NCBI GenBank assembly: GCA_965657795.1 | Contig: CBFHQJ010000005.1 | Location: 1-64,000 of the forward strand | Length of the DNA stretch: 64,000 nt | Direction: 5' to 3' | DNA from: SW10 sp965657795 | GTDB taxonomy: Bacteria > Verrucomicrobiota > Verrucomicrobiia > Verrucomicrobiales > Akkermansiaceae | In this document: positions 38,233-47,127 of the stretch, piece by piece | Position numbering within the stretch: position 1 is the stretch's first letter | Layout of the letters: every line of letters begins with the position of its first letter | Translations under genes and position numbers: made by a program | The notes under the pieces: generated by a model | What the model saw: only the letters and a program-made list of their open reading frames with translations | What the model was told of the DNA's origin: nothing | Databases searched by the model: none

Positions 38233-40440
38233 ATGCGCCATACAAGACTCCTAGTTCCGATTTTCACGATCATTTTAAGTTCATCCATCAAAGGAAAAAC
38301 CGAAGACTCAAACTCTCTTTTCCCTCCTGCAAAAGACTTCGCGGTTGAGACGATTGCAACAGATCTCTCGAACCCGATGGAAATGACGATCGCTGGTGAT
38401 CTTGTTTTTATCGCCGAGCTCCAAGGGAACATCAAAGTGCTTGATCTAACGACAGGTGTCACGCGAGTGGCAGCCCATCTTGAAGTCGATTACCGAAAGA
38501 AGGGCCCGAAATGGAGCTGGGACGTGGAATCAGGTGTTTTGGGAATCGCCGTTGCCCCTGACTTCGAGAAAACCAAGTGGGTCTACATTTGCTACACTCG
38601 GCCAGGTGGCGAGTCGGTAAACCACGATCATGTTGTTTCACGATTTCGCTATGAAGACGGAATGCTCAACAAAGCGACCGAGCAGGTCATCATCAAGATT
38701 CCCGCGCTCCGCGACAAGGATCGCATTCACGAAGCCGGATCTCTGGCTTTTGGCCCCAATGGAAATCTTTTCATCAGCAGCGGTGACAACCAGGACCACA
38801 CCCAGTTCCACTACGCCGCACGGACCTCGACCAACAGTGCTGTTTTAAATGGCAAGATCCTGCGCATTCGCCCGGGAAAAGATGGAGGCTACTCCATCCC
38901 CGACGGCAACCTCTTCCCCCCAGGTACTCCGAAGACGCGGCCGGAAATCTACGTGATGGGTTGCCGCAACCCCTTTCGGATCTCGGTCGATCAACGGACC
39001 GGACATCTCTACTGGGGCGAAAACGGACCGGCCGATCACTACTGCGGGAACTTGAAGAACATCGACAAAAAGCTCCTGCCGCTGGGCTTCGACGAATTCA
39101 ATCAGGCCCGCAAGCCGGGCTTCTTCGGCTGGCCCTTTTTCATCGGACCCAATGAGTCCTTTCCGGACTACTCCTTCGAAAAAAACGAAGTCATCGGAGT
39201 CTTCGACCCGGAGAAACCGATTAACCACTACAAGGTGAACACCGGAGTCAAGGAGCTGCCCCCAACGCAGAAGCCCATGATTTGGTACAGCCATCCTCCG
39301 TCCAAAAAATTCCCGTCGCTGGGAAGCGGCGGAGCCTCCGCCATTGGCGGGCCGGTTTACTATCACGACAAGTCGCGCGGGAACGAAGGACTTCCGGAAG
39401 CATTCCATCACCATTTGTTCATCGCCGATTACGCACGCGGCTGGGTAAAAATGGTGGCATTGGACGACGAGGAAAACATGGTGGCGATCAAATCCTTCCC
39501 GGCCAACCACCGCTTTCAAACGCCCACCAACATCAAGTTCAACCGGGACGGCCAGATGTTCGTCCTGCAATACGGCAAGGGGGGCTGGGAACCCGACAAT
39601 GGCGGCAGCCTGGTGCGCATCAGTCATCGCGTCGATGGCGGACTCGCCGGAAACCAGGTCGTCGCGGTTCGCCCGCTTCGTGGCCTCCCTTCCAAGCATC
39701 CGGGCACGGCTTTGATGAGACAAAACAACTGCGCGGCCTGCCATCAACCGGGAGGCACCCTCATCGGACCCTCTTTCGAAATGATCATTGATCGTTACAC
39801 CGACCTCGTCACTCGTAAATCCTACCTAAAGGAACAAATTCAAAAAGGAAGCAAAGGCATCTGGGGCGAGATCCATGCCATGCCCGCCCATTCATTCCTG
39901 AAGGACGAACAGATCGAGCAGATTGTCGAAGCTCTCCTTCGGCTCGAGCTCATCAGCCACGACGCCCGAAACCTCCCTCTGACTCTCGCTACCCCGCCCA
40001 GCCCGCACTACCCCGGAACCGGACCCGCCGAGCTCGTCGATGGCATCACCGGTGATCCCGCGAACCTCAAGAATGATTGGCTGGGCTTCGAAGGAGAAGA
40101 TCTCATCGCAACCATCGATCTTGGGAAAACGATTTCGATTCGAGAATTGGGCCTCTCCTCCTGTCAGATCACTTCGGCCGGCGTTTTTCTTCCACCCACG
40201 GTTGAGTTTCTCGTTTCGCTTGATGGAAAAACCTTCAAGTCGATCGCTACGATCGCAAACGAGGTTCCTGAGAAAAAGGCCACCGCAACTTTCACCCTCA
40301 CGACCAGGACCAAAGGGATCAAAGCCCGCCATCTTCGCGTTCACGCAAAAAACCTCGGAACGATTCCCGATTGGCACCAGGCCAAAGGTCGCAAGGCCTG
40401 GTTATTCGTTGATGAGATTCTCGTGAACCCCAAGTCGTAA
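38233..40440 (+). CDS. Glucose/sorbosone dehydrogenase-like protein with cytochrome c domain
   Basis: This is a 735-residue exported protein with signal MRHTRLLVPIFTIILSSSIK. A six-bladed beta-propeller of the glucose/sorbosone dehydrogenase type (about 35-480) contains 'VLGIAVAPDF', 'EAGSLAFGPNGNLFISSGDN', 'NGKILRIRPG', 'RPEIYVMGCRNPFRISVD' and 'YWGENGPADHY'. A small c-type heme domain (about 490-585) has MRQNNCAACHQPGGTLIGPS with Cys-Ala-Ala-Cys-His, and a Met near 'IHAMPAHSFL' as likely sixth ligand. A C-terminal galactose-binding-like region (about 600-735) contains 'LVDGITGDPANLKNDWLGFE'. Such proteins oxidise sugars with a PQQ-like cofactor and pass electrons to the heme, although many family members have unproven activity. 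It is divergent from the MscS gene (212-nt gap) and is followed by an esterase 16 nt later. Confidence 0.88.
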   Translation: MRHTRLLVPIFTIILSSSIKGKTEDSNSLFPPAKDFAVETIATDLSNPMEMTIAGDLVFIAELQGNIKVLDLTTGVTRVAAHLEVDYRKKGPKWSWDVESGVLGIAVAPDFEKTKWVYICYTRPGGESVNHDHVVSRFRYEDGMLNKATEQVIIKIPALRDKDRIHEAGSLAFGPNGNLFISSGDNQDHTQFHYAARTSTNSAVLNGKILRIRPGKDGGYSIPDGNLFPPGTPKTRPEIYVMGCRNPFRISVDQRTGHLYWGENGPADHYCGNLKNIDKKLLPLGFDEFNQARKPGFFGWPFFIGPNESFPDYSFEKNEVIGVFDPEKPINHYKVNTGVKELPPTQKPMIWYSHPPSKKFPSLGSGGASAIGGPVYYHDKSRGNEGLPEAFHHHLFIADYARGWVKMVALDDEENMVAIKSFPANHRFQTPTNIKFNRDGQMFVLQYGKGGWEPDNGGSLVRISHRVDGGLAGNQVVAVRPLRGLPSKHPGTALMRQNNCAACHQPGGTLIGPSFEMIIDRYTDLVTRKSYLKEQIQKGSKGIWGEIHAMPAHSFLKDEQIEQIVEALLRLELISHDARNLPLTLATPPSPHYPGTGPAELVDGITGDPANLKNDWLGFEGEDLIATIDLGKTISIRELGLSSCQITSAGVFLPPTVEFLVSLDGKTFKSIATIANEVPEKKATATFTLTTRTKGIKARHLRVHAKNLGTIPDWHQAKGRKAWLFVDEILVNPKS

Positions 40441-40456
40441 TCAAAACCAAGCATCC

Positions 40457-41377
40457 ATGAAATCCAGATTCTCTCTTCTTCTTATCATCCAATTACTCGT
40501 CCTCCCCGCCTTTGGCGAGAAGTATGCCCCTTCTGTTCCCAAACCTACTCTGACCGAAGTTTCCTATGGTCCGCACGCACGACATACCCTCGACTTCTGG
40601 AAAGCCAATTCAACCAAACCAACTCCACTTGTCTTCGTCATTCATGGAGGCGGCTGGCAGGGAGGCTCCAAGGAACGCGTGAATCGTTTTGCCGATCCCG
40701 ACGCTCTTCTTAAGGCCGGCATCTCGGTCGTCGCCATCAACTACCGCTTGATTCCACAAGCCGTCCAAGCCGGTATCAAGCCGCCTGTCCGCGCCCCTCT
40801 CCACGATGCCGCCCGTGCTCTGCAATTCGTGCGTAGCAAATCCACTGAATGGAACATTGATAAAGAACGAATCGGGGCAGCTGGCGGATCCGCGGGTGCC
40901 TGTTCGTCGCTCTGGCTTGCCTTTCACGATGATCTTGCCGATCCCAAAAGCGATGATCCCGTTGCCCGGGAATCCACCCGACTTTGGTGTGCCGCAGTCA
41001 AGGGAGCCCAAACCACTCTCGATCCCAAGCAGATGAAGGAATGGACACCAAACAGTCGTTACGGCGGGCATGCCTTCGGATTGAAACCTTTTGATAAATT
41101 TCTCAAGGAGCGCGAATCCATCCTCAAGTGGATCGCCGAATATTCTCCTTACGCCCTGGTCTCAAAAGACGACCCTCCGGTCTATCTGATCTACAGTGTT
41201 CCGCCCGCTCTCGGCAAAGCGCAGAAAAATCCCACCCACACCTCTAATTTCGGCGTAAAACTTCAGGAACATTGTCGCGCCACAGGCGTCGGCTGCGATC
41301 TCGTTTACCCCAAGGCTCCGGGAGTCGTTCATGCCAGCCCCACTGCCTACCTGATCGATAAACTCAAGGACGATTAG
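40457..41377 (+). CDS. Secreted alpha/beta-hydrolase (carbohydrate esterase-like)
   Basis: This is a 306-residue protein with signal MKSRFSLLLIIQLLVLPAFG. The BD-FAE/esterase type of alpha/beta-hydrolase is shown by the oxyanion segment PLVFVIHGGGWQGGSKERV (about residues 55-73), the nucleophile elbow RIGAAGGSAGACSSLWLAFH (Ser about 142), the acid region SKDDPPVYLIYSVPP (about 235) and the likely catalytic His in APGVVHASPTAYLID (about 293). It may release acyl groups from plant or algal polysaccharides. It is co-transcribed with the dehydrogenase-like gene 16 nt upstream and converges with the NamZ fusion gene (6 nt between stops). No lesion is visible. Confidence 0.88.
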   Translation: MKSRFSLLLIIQLLVLPAFGEKYAPSVPKPTLTEVSYGPHARHTLDFWKANSTKPTPLVFVIHGGGWQGGSKERVNRFADPDALLKAGISVVAINYRLIPQAVQAGIKPPVRAPLHDAARALQFVRSKSTEWNIDKERIGAAGGSAGACSSLWLAFHDDLADPKSDDPVARESTRLWCAAVKGAQTTLDPKQMKEWTPNSRYGGHAFGLKPFDKFLKERESILKWIAEYSPYALVSKDDPPVYLIYSVPPALGKAQKNPTHTSNFGVKLQEHCRATGVGCDLVYPKAPGVVHASPTAYLIDKLKDD

Positions 41378-41383
41378 GCCTCA

Positions 41384-43681
41384 TCATCGATAGAGCAGAG
41401 CACCCGCCCTTCTGCGCGCAAACTTCTCCAAGCCGGCCTCCCAAGACTTCACAATCTCTGATCTGGGCTTCAAGCCCTTAATTCCGGCTTCTGTCCGGGG
41501 ATGCCGCAACAAGGTATTCAGCTTCTTAGTTTCCCACTTTTCGGGATAAAGCTCTCTTAAAGTCTGGGCCAATAGAATCCCCAACTCGACCGAAGGGCAT
41601 TTGTCCGGATCTTTTAAAATGATGCGCACCCCGCCGCATTCCTCATTGGCAAACTTACTCGCAGTGGGAGTAAAACGAATGGGAACAAAGGCCAATCCCG
41701 GAAGCTTGGCTACGGAAAGTTTTCGAGCAAACTTCTCTGCATCAATGTAGTTCGCTCCAAAAACTTCGAACGGAAATCTTGTCCCCCGCCCTACTGAAAC
41801 ATTGGTAAACTCGAGTAAACCCAACCCGGGATAAAGAGTTGCCGCCGTGAGATTAGGCATGTTCGGCGAAGGCTTGATCCACGGCAAACCGGTTTCGTCA
41901 AAACGCATTCCACGGGTCCAATTTTCAACAGGAATCACGGTGAGCTTCAACCTGGGACAATGTTCCTTTTGGTAGAGCCGGGCAATTTCACCAACCGTCA
42001 TCCCATGTTGTATCGGAACCTGATGAAAAGAAGTGAAGGTCGGGTCACCATCGCGCATGGGCCCCGAAAATTTACTGGCCCCAATGGGATTCACCCTGTC
42101 GAGGACCACGAATCGTAAACCTGCGTTCTCCGCAGCTTCCATGGCCAGGCCCATCGTCGAAATGAAGGTGTAAAATCGCGTCCCGATATCCTGCATATCG
42201 AACACAAGGGCATCGATCATCGCCAGATTTTCGGCCTTGGGTTTACGCCGATCCTCTCCGGCATAAAGACTCACGACCGGAAGCTTCGTTGCGTCATCGA
42301 CCCCATCTTCAACCTTATCATCGAGAGTCCCCCGGATTCCGTGTTCGGGTCCGAAAAGCAACTCGAGATCAACCTTCTTTGAACGATGCAAGAGATCAAT
42401 CGTGGTCTCCCGCCGCCGGTTGATTCCAGTTTGGTTTGTGATCAATCCCACGCGCATTCCCTTGAGCACAGCGAATTGATCCCGCTCCAAAACATCGACC
42501 CCATTGAGCACGTTCGGAGGCTTGATCGACTGGGAAACGACCTTCGGAAGAGCGTCAGTTGCCGCCGAAAAATCAAAACCAGTCGCCTTTGCCGCGAGGG
42601 TTCCCAGCTTCTTTCGCAAGGTGATTACGTTGCCGCCGGATGGATGATTCCGATTGCTCAGAAAAATGACAAAACTCTCACTCTCTGGATCGACCCAAAT
42701 CGAAGTTCCCGTCCATCCGGTATGGCCAAATGATCCTTTCGGAAACAATTCACCTCGCAACGAGGAATAGGGCGAGTCAATATCAAATCCCAGTCCACGT
42801 CTGGACTTAATATTCGCTGGCGACTGCACCGAGGTCATGAGGCGAATCGTCTTTGGTTTCAAAACGCGACCTCCGCCGGTCAGCAACATCCTGGCAAAAC
42901 GGGCCAAGTCATCGGCCGTGCTAAAAAGCCCCGCATGTCCTGCGACACCTCCCATGCGACGGGCTGTCGGGTCGTGCACGACCCCTCTTAAGAGACTGCC
43001 GTCTGAGAGAAGAGAAGTGGGAGCAATCCTGGCCTTTAGCTTGGGATCTGGTACGAAGAACGTTTCCTTCATGCCCAAAGGTAAAAAGATTTCTTTCCGG
43101 CAATAATCCTGCAGCGGCACCCCGGAAACCCGCGCTACGATATCGCCCAGCAAAATAAAATTAAGATCGCTGTATCGATAAGAAAATCCCGCCATGCCAC
43201 GAGACGGCTCACCTGCTGCCAAAACGACGCCATTGCGGTAGCCACTCCATTCATATCCCCCACGCAATCCCGCCGCCAGGCCCGAGGTGTGCGTCAGAAG
43301 ATGACGAACTGTAATCTTTGACTTGTTCGAATCTCCAGCTAGTTCCGGAAGGTATCTTTGAGCCGGCGCATCCAATTCAACCTTTCCCTCTTCAATCAAC
43401 TTCATGATCGAGGGGGTCGTCGCCACGACCTTGGTCAAAGATGCCAAATCATAAATGGTCTCTTTTGTCGCTCCTTCGACGACCGGCACAAGCTGCCGCT
43501 TGCCATAGCTCTTTTGAAAAACTGTTTCTCTGTGTTCGAGATGAAGAACCCCACCCGGCATTCTCTTATCAGAGACCCCCGTTTCAATCAGAGCATCGAT
43601 TTCCCGCAGCACATCAGGACCCAACCCCTGCGCAAAAACCGTTGAGCATGAGGCAAGAAAAACAAGAAATCGCAAGATCAT
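41384..43681 (-). CDS. Fusion of beta-lactamase-like hydrolase and NamZ (DUF1343) muramidase
   Basis: This is a 765-residue exported protein with signal MILRFLVFLASCSTVFAQGL. Residues about 20-375 form a serine beta-lactamase/esterase-like domain: SLTK (catalytic Ser-Lys, about 82), 'RYSDLNFILLGDIVARVSG' (Tyr-x-Asn equivalent) and FGHTGWTGTSIWVDPES (HTG replacing KTG). Residues about 385-765 match DUF1343: 'LKGMRVGLITNQTGINR', 'LELLFGPEHGIRG' (conserved Glu), 'DMQDIGTRFYTFISTMGLAM', 'VLDRVNPIGAS', 'IKPSPNMPNLTAATLYPGLG'. B. subtilis YbbC, now NamZ, is an exo-N-acetylmuramidase of this family, and its operon includes a separate beta-lactamase-like protein. Here the two are one chain, suggesting periplasmic or secreted muropeptide salvage. 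It is the last gene after two sulfatases (42-nt gap). Confidence 0.88.
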   Translation of the reverse strand: MILRFLVFLASCSTVFAQGLGPDVLREIDALIETGVSDKRMPGGVLHLEHRETVFQKSYGKRQLVPVVEGATKETIYDLASLTKVVATTPSIMKLIEEGKVELDAPAQRYLPELAGDSNKSKITVRHLLTHTSGLAAGLRGGYEWSGYRNGVVLAAGEPSRGMAGFSYRYSDLNFILLGDIVARVSGVPLQDYCRKEIFLPLGMKETFFVPDPKLKARIAPTSLLSDGSLLRGVVHDPTARRMGGVAGHAGLFSTADDLARFARMLLTGGGRVLKPKTIRLMTSVQSPANIKSRRGLGFDIDSPYSSLRGELFPKGSFGHTGWTGTSIWVDPESESFVIFLSNRNHPSGGNVITLRKKLGTLAAKATGFDFSAATDALPKVVSQSIKPPNVLNGVDVLERDQFAVLKGMRVGLITNQTGINRRRETTIDLLHRSKKVDLELLFGPEHGIRGTLDDKVEDGVDDATKLPVVSLYAGEDRRKPKAENLAMIDALVFDMQDIGTRFYTFISTMGLAMEAAENAGLRFVVLDRVNPIGASKFSGPMRDGDPTFTSFHQVPIQHGMTVGEIARLYQKEHCPRLKLTVIPVENWTRGMRFDETGLPWIKPSPNMPNLTAATLYPGLGLLEFTNVSVGRGTRFPFEVFGANYIDAEKFARKLSVAKLPGLAFVPIRFTPTASKFANEECGGVRIILKDPDKCPSVELGILLAQTLRELYPEKWETKKLNTLLRHPRTEAGIKGLKPRSEIVKSWEAGLEKFARRRAGALLYR

Positions 43682-43723
43682 CAGGATGAGATTACCACGT
43701 CCCCTAACGAGAACAAGATCTGG

Positions 43724-45613
43724 CTACTTGGACGAAGCCTCCACTCTAAGTCCCAGCAACTTTCCACTGAACTTAGCCTTGGGCGCTTGCGGATCAACGG
43801 GGTGGGCGTCATCAAAGCCCACACTCAAATCCTCGGCCGGCACCTTGGTGATCCAATGATTCCCCGCGTCCGATTGCAGGAGCTTGTGCTCACCAACCTG
43901 AAGAAAAAGACGACCAAGCAAATCCAACCCTGCCGAAAACCCCATCTTGCCCGAGGCAACTGAAGTTTGAACCCGCTTGAGGTGACCCTTCCCGGTCGAA
44001 ACCGCAAAGACGAAATTCCCTTCCTTGAGATAAAGGCCGTAACCGACCTGCGTTCCTCCATGGGCCATCACCACTTCATTGGCTTGTCCACTGAACTCGA
44101 TTTTTCCTGAAATCGTAAACGGCTTATTTACAACATCAGGCACTTGCCCGGAGGAAAAGACATCGCCCACTTTTAACTTTGACCAATCAACCGGCTTACC
44201 ACGACGCACCGGACTGCGGCGCTTCTGGGTCGTGGGGTAAAGCATGACCGGATTTTTCACCACCCCAACCGGACGTTTGTTTGCTTTCATCTCGATCACC
44301 ATTGCCTCAGCGAGCGCGGTCAAGCGGGCCACGACTTCGGGATGCTTCGCCGAGACATCGGTCTTCTCGCCGATCTCCTCATCCAGATTATAAAGCCGCC
44401 CTTTCCGCTGTAGGTCTTCCGGCCTCTCCTTGAATCCCATGCCAACACTTTGAGCGGTCACCGCAAGCTTCCACGGTCCTGACCTCACAGCTTGCAGCTT
44501 GGTGCCTCCAAAATAATACCAGGCTTCTCGCTTCGTTTGTTCCGCATTCCCATCGAGAACCCCGGTCAGGTCGTAGCCATCAATCTTGATCGAGGGATCA
44601 GGTTTTCCTCCGGCCAAGGTCACAAAGGTCGGGAGAAGATCCGGAGTCCCCGAAACAGCATCACTGGATGTCCCTGCCTTCACACGACCGGGCCACCACG
44701 CAATCGTGGGTACTCTGACCCCACCTTCAAGCGTGCAACCTTTGGCGCCGCGCAAGGGGCCGGAAACTCCACCGGCTTCCCGCTTGGAAGCCCAGGGCCC
44801 ATTGTCGGAGGTGAAGATCACGAGGGTTTCTTTCTCCACGCCGGTAGCCCGAAGTGCTTTTAGGATTTCTCCGACGCTCCAATCGACTTCCCTGATCCAA
44901 TCTCCGTAAACACCGTTGGAAGAGGAACCCACAAAATCCTGATGAGGAAAAAGCGGCACGTGCATCGCAGTATGAGGCAGATAGAGGAAAAATGGCTTCT
45001 CGCTATTTGCCTCGCGGTCGATGAAAGCCACCGCTTCCTCGGTGTACTCACGCGTGATCCGTCGTTGCCCTTCGTCTTCCAGAAGCTCCGCCACTTTTTC
45101 ATCACGCAACAAGGGAGTCACTCGATTCCCGGTTTCAGATGAATTCCGCTGCATGTCATTCGAGTAAGGAATGCCAAAATAGGAATCAAAACCTTGTCGC
45201 GTCGGAAGAAATTCCACCTGATCTCCAATGTGCCACTTGCCCACACAAGCCGTGGCATATCCCAACTCCTTGAGATAATCGGCAATCGTTTTTTCATCCG
45301 GATTCAAACCATTCTTTCCGGCTGGAAAGAAAACTCCCGGCACCGAAACACGGGGCGCGTAACATCCCGTCAACAGTTGCGCCCGGGAAGCCGAGCAAAC
45401 CGGTGCCGCATAAAAGCTGGTGAGCTTCATCCCCTCCTCCGCCATCTGATTGAGATTCGGAGTTTGATTTACCTTGGAGCCAAAGGGCTCAATGTCCCCG
45501 TATCCCATGTCATCGATAAATATAACGACGAAATTTGGCTTAGACTTCCCGGCATGAGCAAATGGAAACAACCCAAGGAGCGCAACGAGCAGGAGGTGCA
45601 TTCGGAATTTCAT
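43724..45613 (-). CDS. Sulfatase with a C-terminal lectin-like domain
   Basis: This is a 629-residue protein started at the ATG at 45613 (MKFRMHLLLVALLGLFPFAH); the 9-nt longer frame begins with TTG. The catalytic part (about 25-460) has PNFVVIFIDDMGYGDIEPFG, formylglycine site APVCSASRAQLLTGCYAPRV (CxAxR), VGKWHIGD and LVIFTSDNGPWASKREAGG. 'EGGVRVPTIAWWPGRVKAG' places it with arylsulfatase A-like enzymes. After a Pro/Arg linker (TQKRRSPVRRGKPVDW) the last 130 residues form a beta-rich domain ('KPFTISGKIEFSGQANEVVM', 'FSGKLLGLRVEAS') resembling concanavalin/LamG-type carbohydrate-binding modules; this is unusual for a sulfatase of normal length (450-500). It lies 21 nt downstream of another sulfatase and upstream of the NamZ fusion. 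Confidence 0.9.
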   Translation of the reverse strand: MKFRMHLLLVALLGLFPFAHAGKSKPNFVVIFIDDMGYGDIEPFGSKVNQTPNLNQMAEEGMKLTSFYAAPVCSASRAQLLTGCYAPRVSVPGVFFPAGKNGLNPDEKTIADYLKELGYATACVGKWHIGDQVEFLPTRQGFDSYFGIPYSNDMQRNSSETGNRVTPLLRDEKVAELLEDEGQRRITREYTEEAVAFIDREANSEKPFFLYLPHTAMHVPLFPHQDFVGSSSNGVYGDWIREVDWSVGEILKALRATGVEKETLVIFTSDNGPWASKREAGGVSGPLRGAKGCTLEGGVRVPTIAWWPGRVKAGTSSDAVSGTPDLLPTFVTLAGGKPDPSIKIDGYDLTGVLDGNAEQTKREAWYYFGGTKLQAVRSGPWKLAVTAQSVGMGFKERPEDLQRKGRLYNLDEEIGEKTDVSAKHPEVVARLTALAEAMVIEMKANKRPVGVVKNPVMLYPTTQKRRSPVRRGKPVDWSKLKVGDVFSSGQVPDVVNKPFTISGKIEFSGQANEVVMAHGGTQVGYGLYLKEGNFVFAVSTGKGHLKRVQTSVASGKMGFSAGLDLLGRLFLQVGEHKLLQSDAGNHWITKVPAEDLSVGFDDAHPVDPQAPKAKFSGKLLGLRVEASSK

Positions 45614-45634
45614 GATGGTCAATTGTGATTCTGA

Positions 45635-47038
45635 TTACTTCTTCTTTTTCTTCCCGCCCTTGATCTTTTTCTGCCATTCCTTCACTGCGGCTTCGCTAAG
45701 ATCGCTCTGATACTGCCCGTCATACCGCTCCACCACTTCGGCCAATTCGGCATAAACCTTGCGGGCGTCCTCACCGAGATCAGCTTGCTTCTGAAGCTTG
45801 CGGGCATAGGGCACCGAGCAGTCAAAGAACTGAATCTTCTTCCCTGGCCCTCCCTTTCGGTAAACCAGGTGAGTAGCGTTGCGCACCACCACCGAGGAAG
45901 CGGATTGGGTGGCATCGTTTCGGCTGTAAAACAAGTAGGACCAGGGCTTCTTGCGCTCTCCGTTCCCGGTCAGGGTCGGCAGCAAACTAACTCCATCGAG
46001 ATTCTTGTCGACCGAAGTATCGATCTTCGCAAGCTCGCAAAAGGTCGGGAGGAGATCGGAGAAATCGACCAATTCATGCGAGACTTCTCCTGCCTGAACC
46101 GTCCCCGGCATGGCGGCGAAAAACGGAGTGCGCACCCCGCTGTCGTGATCGGCTTTTCCCTTGCCCCCGGCAATCGGTTTTCCATTCAAGGAAGTCACCA
46201 CCGGGGAGTCCGTTCCGTTGTCTCCGGTAAAGACGATCAGGGTATTCTCACTGAGCCCAAGCTCATCGACCTTGGAAACAATTCGCCCGACCAGCTGGTC
46301 GACATGCGCTACCATGTTCTTGAAGTATTTGGCATCCCCTTTGTAGGTCGGACTTCCGGGAGATTTTGGATCGTAGTCCGGGGTTCCCGGTGTCGGAACA
46401 AACGGGCAATGGGGAAGAATCATGGGGTAGTATACAAAGAATTGATCCTCCTTGTTGGCCTCCAAAAACTTCTCGATGAAATCAACACAGACATCGGGAC
46501 CAAACTCGCCATTGCGGAACTCTTTCTTAACGCCATTGATGCTCAGGTCGGGGCTGGTATGGCGACTATCGTATTTCTTCCCGTCAATGGTATGGCTGTT
46601 TCCCCGTTTCAGCTGCCAGAGGCATGATTGATCGAAACCAAAATGTGAGGGCGCATCCGTTTTCTCACCCAGCTGCCATTTCCCGGAAATACAGGTCTTG
46701 TATCCGGCATCGCGAAAGTAATTCCCAACCGTCTTCTGACCGCGGTCGAGCTTTCCAAAGAAGGTGTAGTTCCGAACATTGGCCTTTCCCGTCATCAACT
46801 TCACCCGCGAGGGCGTGCAGATAGGATTGGCAAAGGCATTGGTAAATCGCATCCCCCTCTTTGCCATGGCATCAATATGGGGCGTCTTGTAGTCGTCGCT
46901 GCCATTGGCCCCAACTGTTTCATAGCCCATGTCATCGGCCATAATCATAATGATATTGGGTTTTGCAGCCCGGGCGCTCGAAAGCATCACCAAAGGCAGT
47001 ATCGCGGGGAGAAAGCGGGCAGATTGAAAAATCCTCAT
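45635..47038 (-). CDS. Sulfatase, arylsulfatase A-like
   Basis: This is a 467-residue protein. The ATG at 47038 gives the signal MRIFQSARFLPAILPLVMLS ending SARAA; the frame is open 19 codons higher without signal features. Landmarks are PNIIMIMADDMGYETVGANG, formylglycine site ANPICTPSRVKLMTGKANVR (CxPxR), TCISGKWQLGEKTDAP and TLIVFTGDNGTDSPV. It is a clear paralogue of the sulfatase at 20437-21825. The C terminus ends KIKGGKKKKK, a poly-Lys tail also seen in weaker form on the sulfatase at 7443. It is the first gene of a likely three-gene operon with a second sulfatase and the NamZ fusion. The exact substrate is unknown. Confidence 0.92.
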   Translation of the reverse strand: MRIFQSARFLPAILPLVMLSSARAAKPNIIMIMADDMGYETVGANGSDDYKTPHIDAMAKRGMRFTNAFANPICTPSRVKLMTGKANVRNYTFFGKLDRGQKTVGNYFRDAGYKTCISGKWQLGEKTDAPSHFGFDQSCLWQLKRGNSHTIDGKKYDSRHTSPDLSINGVKKEFRNGEFGPDVCVDFIEKFLEANKEDQFFVYYPMILPHCPFVPTPGTPDYDPKSPGSPTYKGDAKYFKNMVAHVDQLVGRIVSKVDELGLSENTLIVFTGDNGTDSPVVTSLNGKPIAGGKGKADHDSGVRTPFFAAMPGTVQAGEVSHELVDFSDLLPTFCELAKIDTSVDKNLDGVSLLPTLTGNGERKKPWSYLFYSRNDATQSASSVVVRNATHLVYRKGGPGKKIQFFDCSVPYARKLQKQADLGEDARKVYAELAEVVERYDGQYQSDLSEAAVKEWQKKIKGGKKKKK

Positions 47039-47127
47039 GAGCCTGTGATCATAGAAAGCGAAAAGACCGCCACAAGAACCATTCCAGCCAATCATTTAAA
47101 ATCCGACTCACCGGAATCAGGGTCCCG

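Noticed and set aside
38845..39747. 300-residue minus-strand frame inside the dehydrogenase gene
   Set aside because: Antisense to propeller and heme motifs; no signal or domain of its own.
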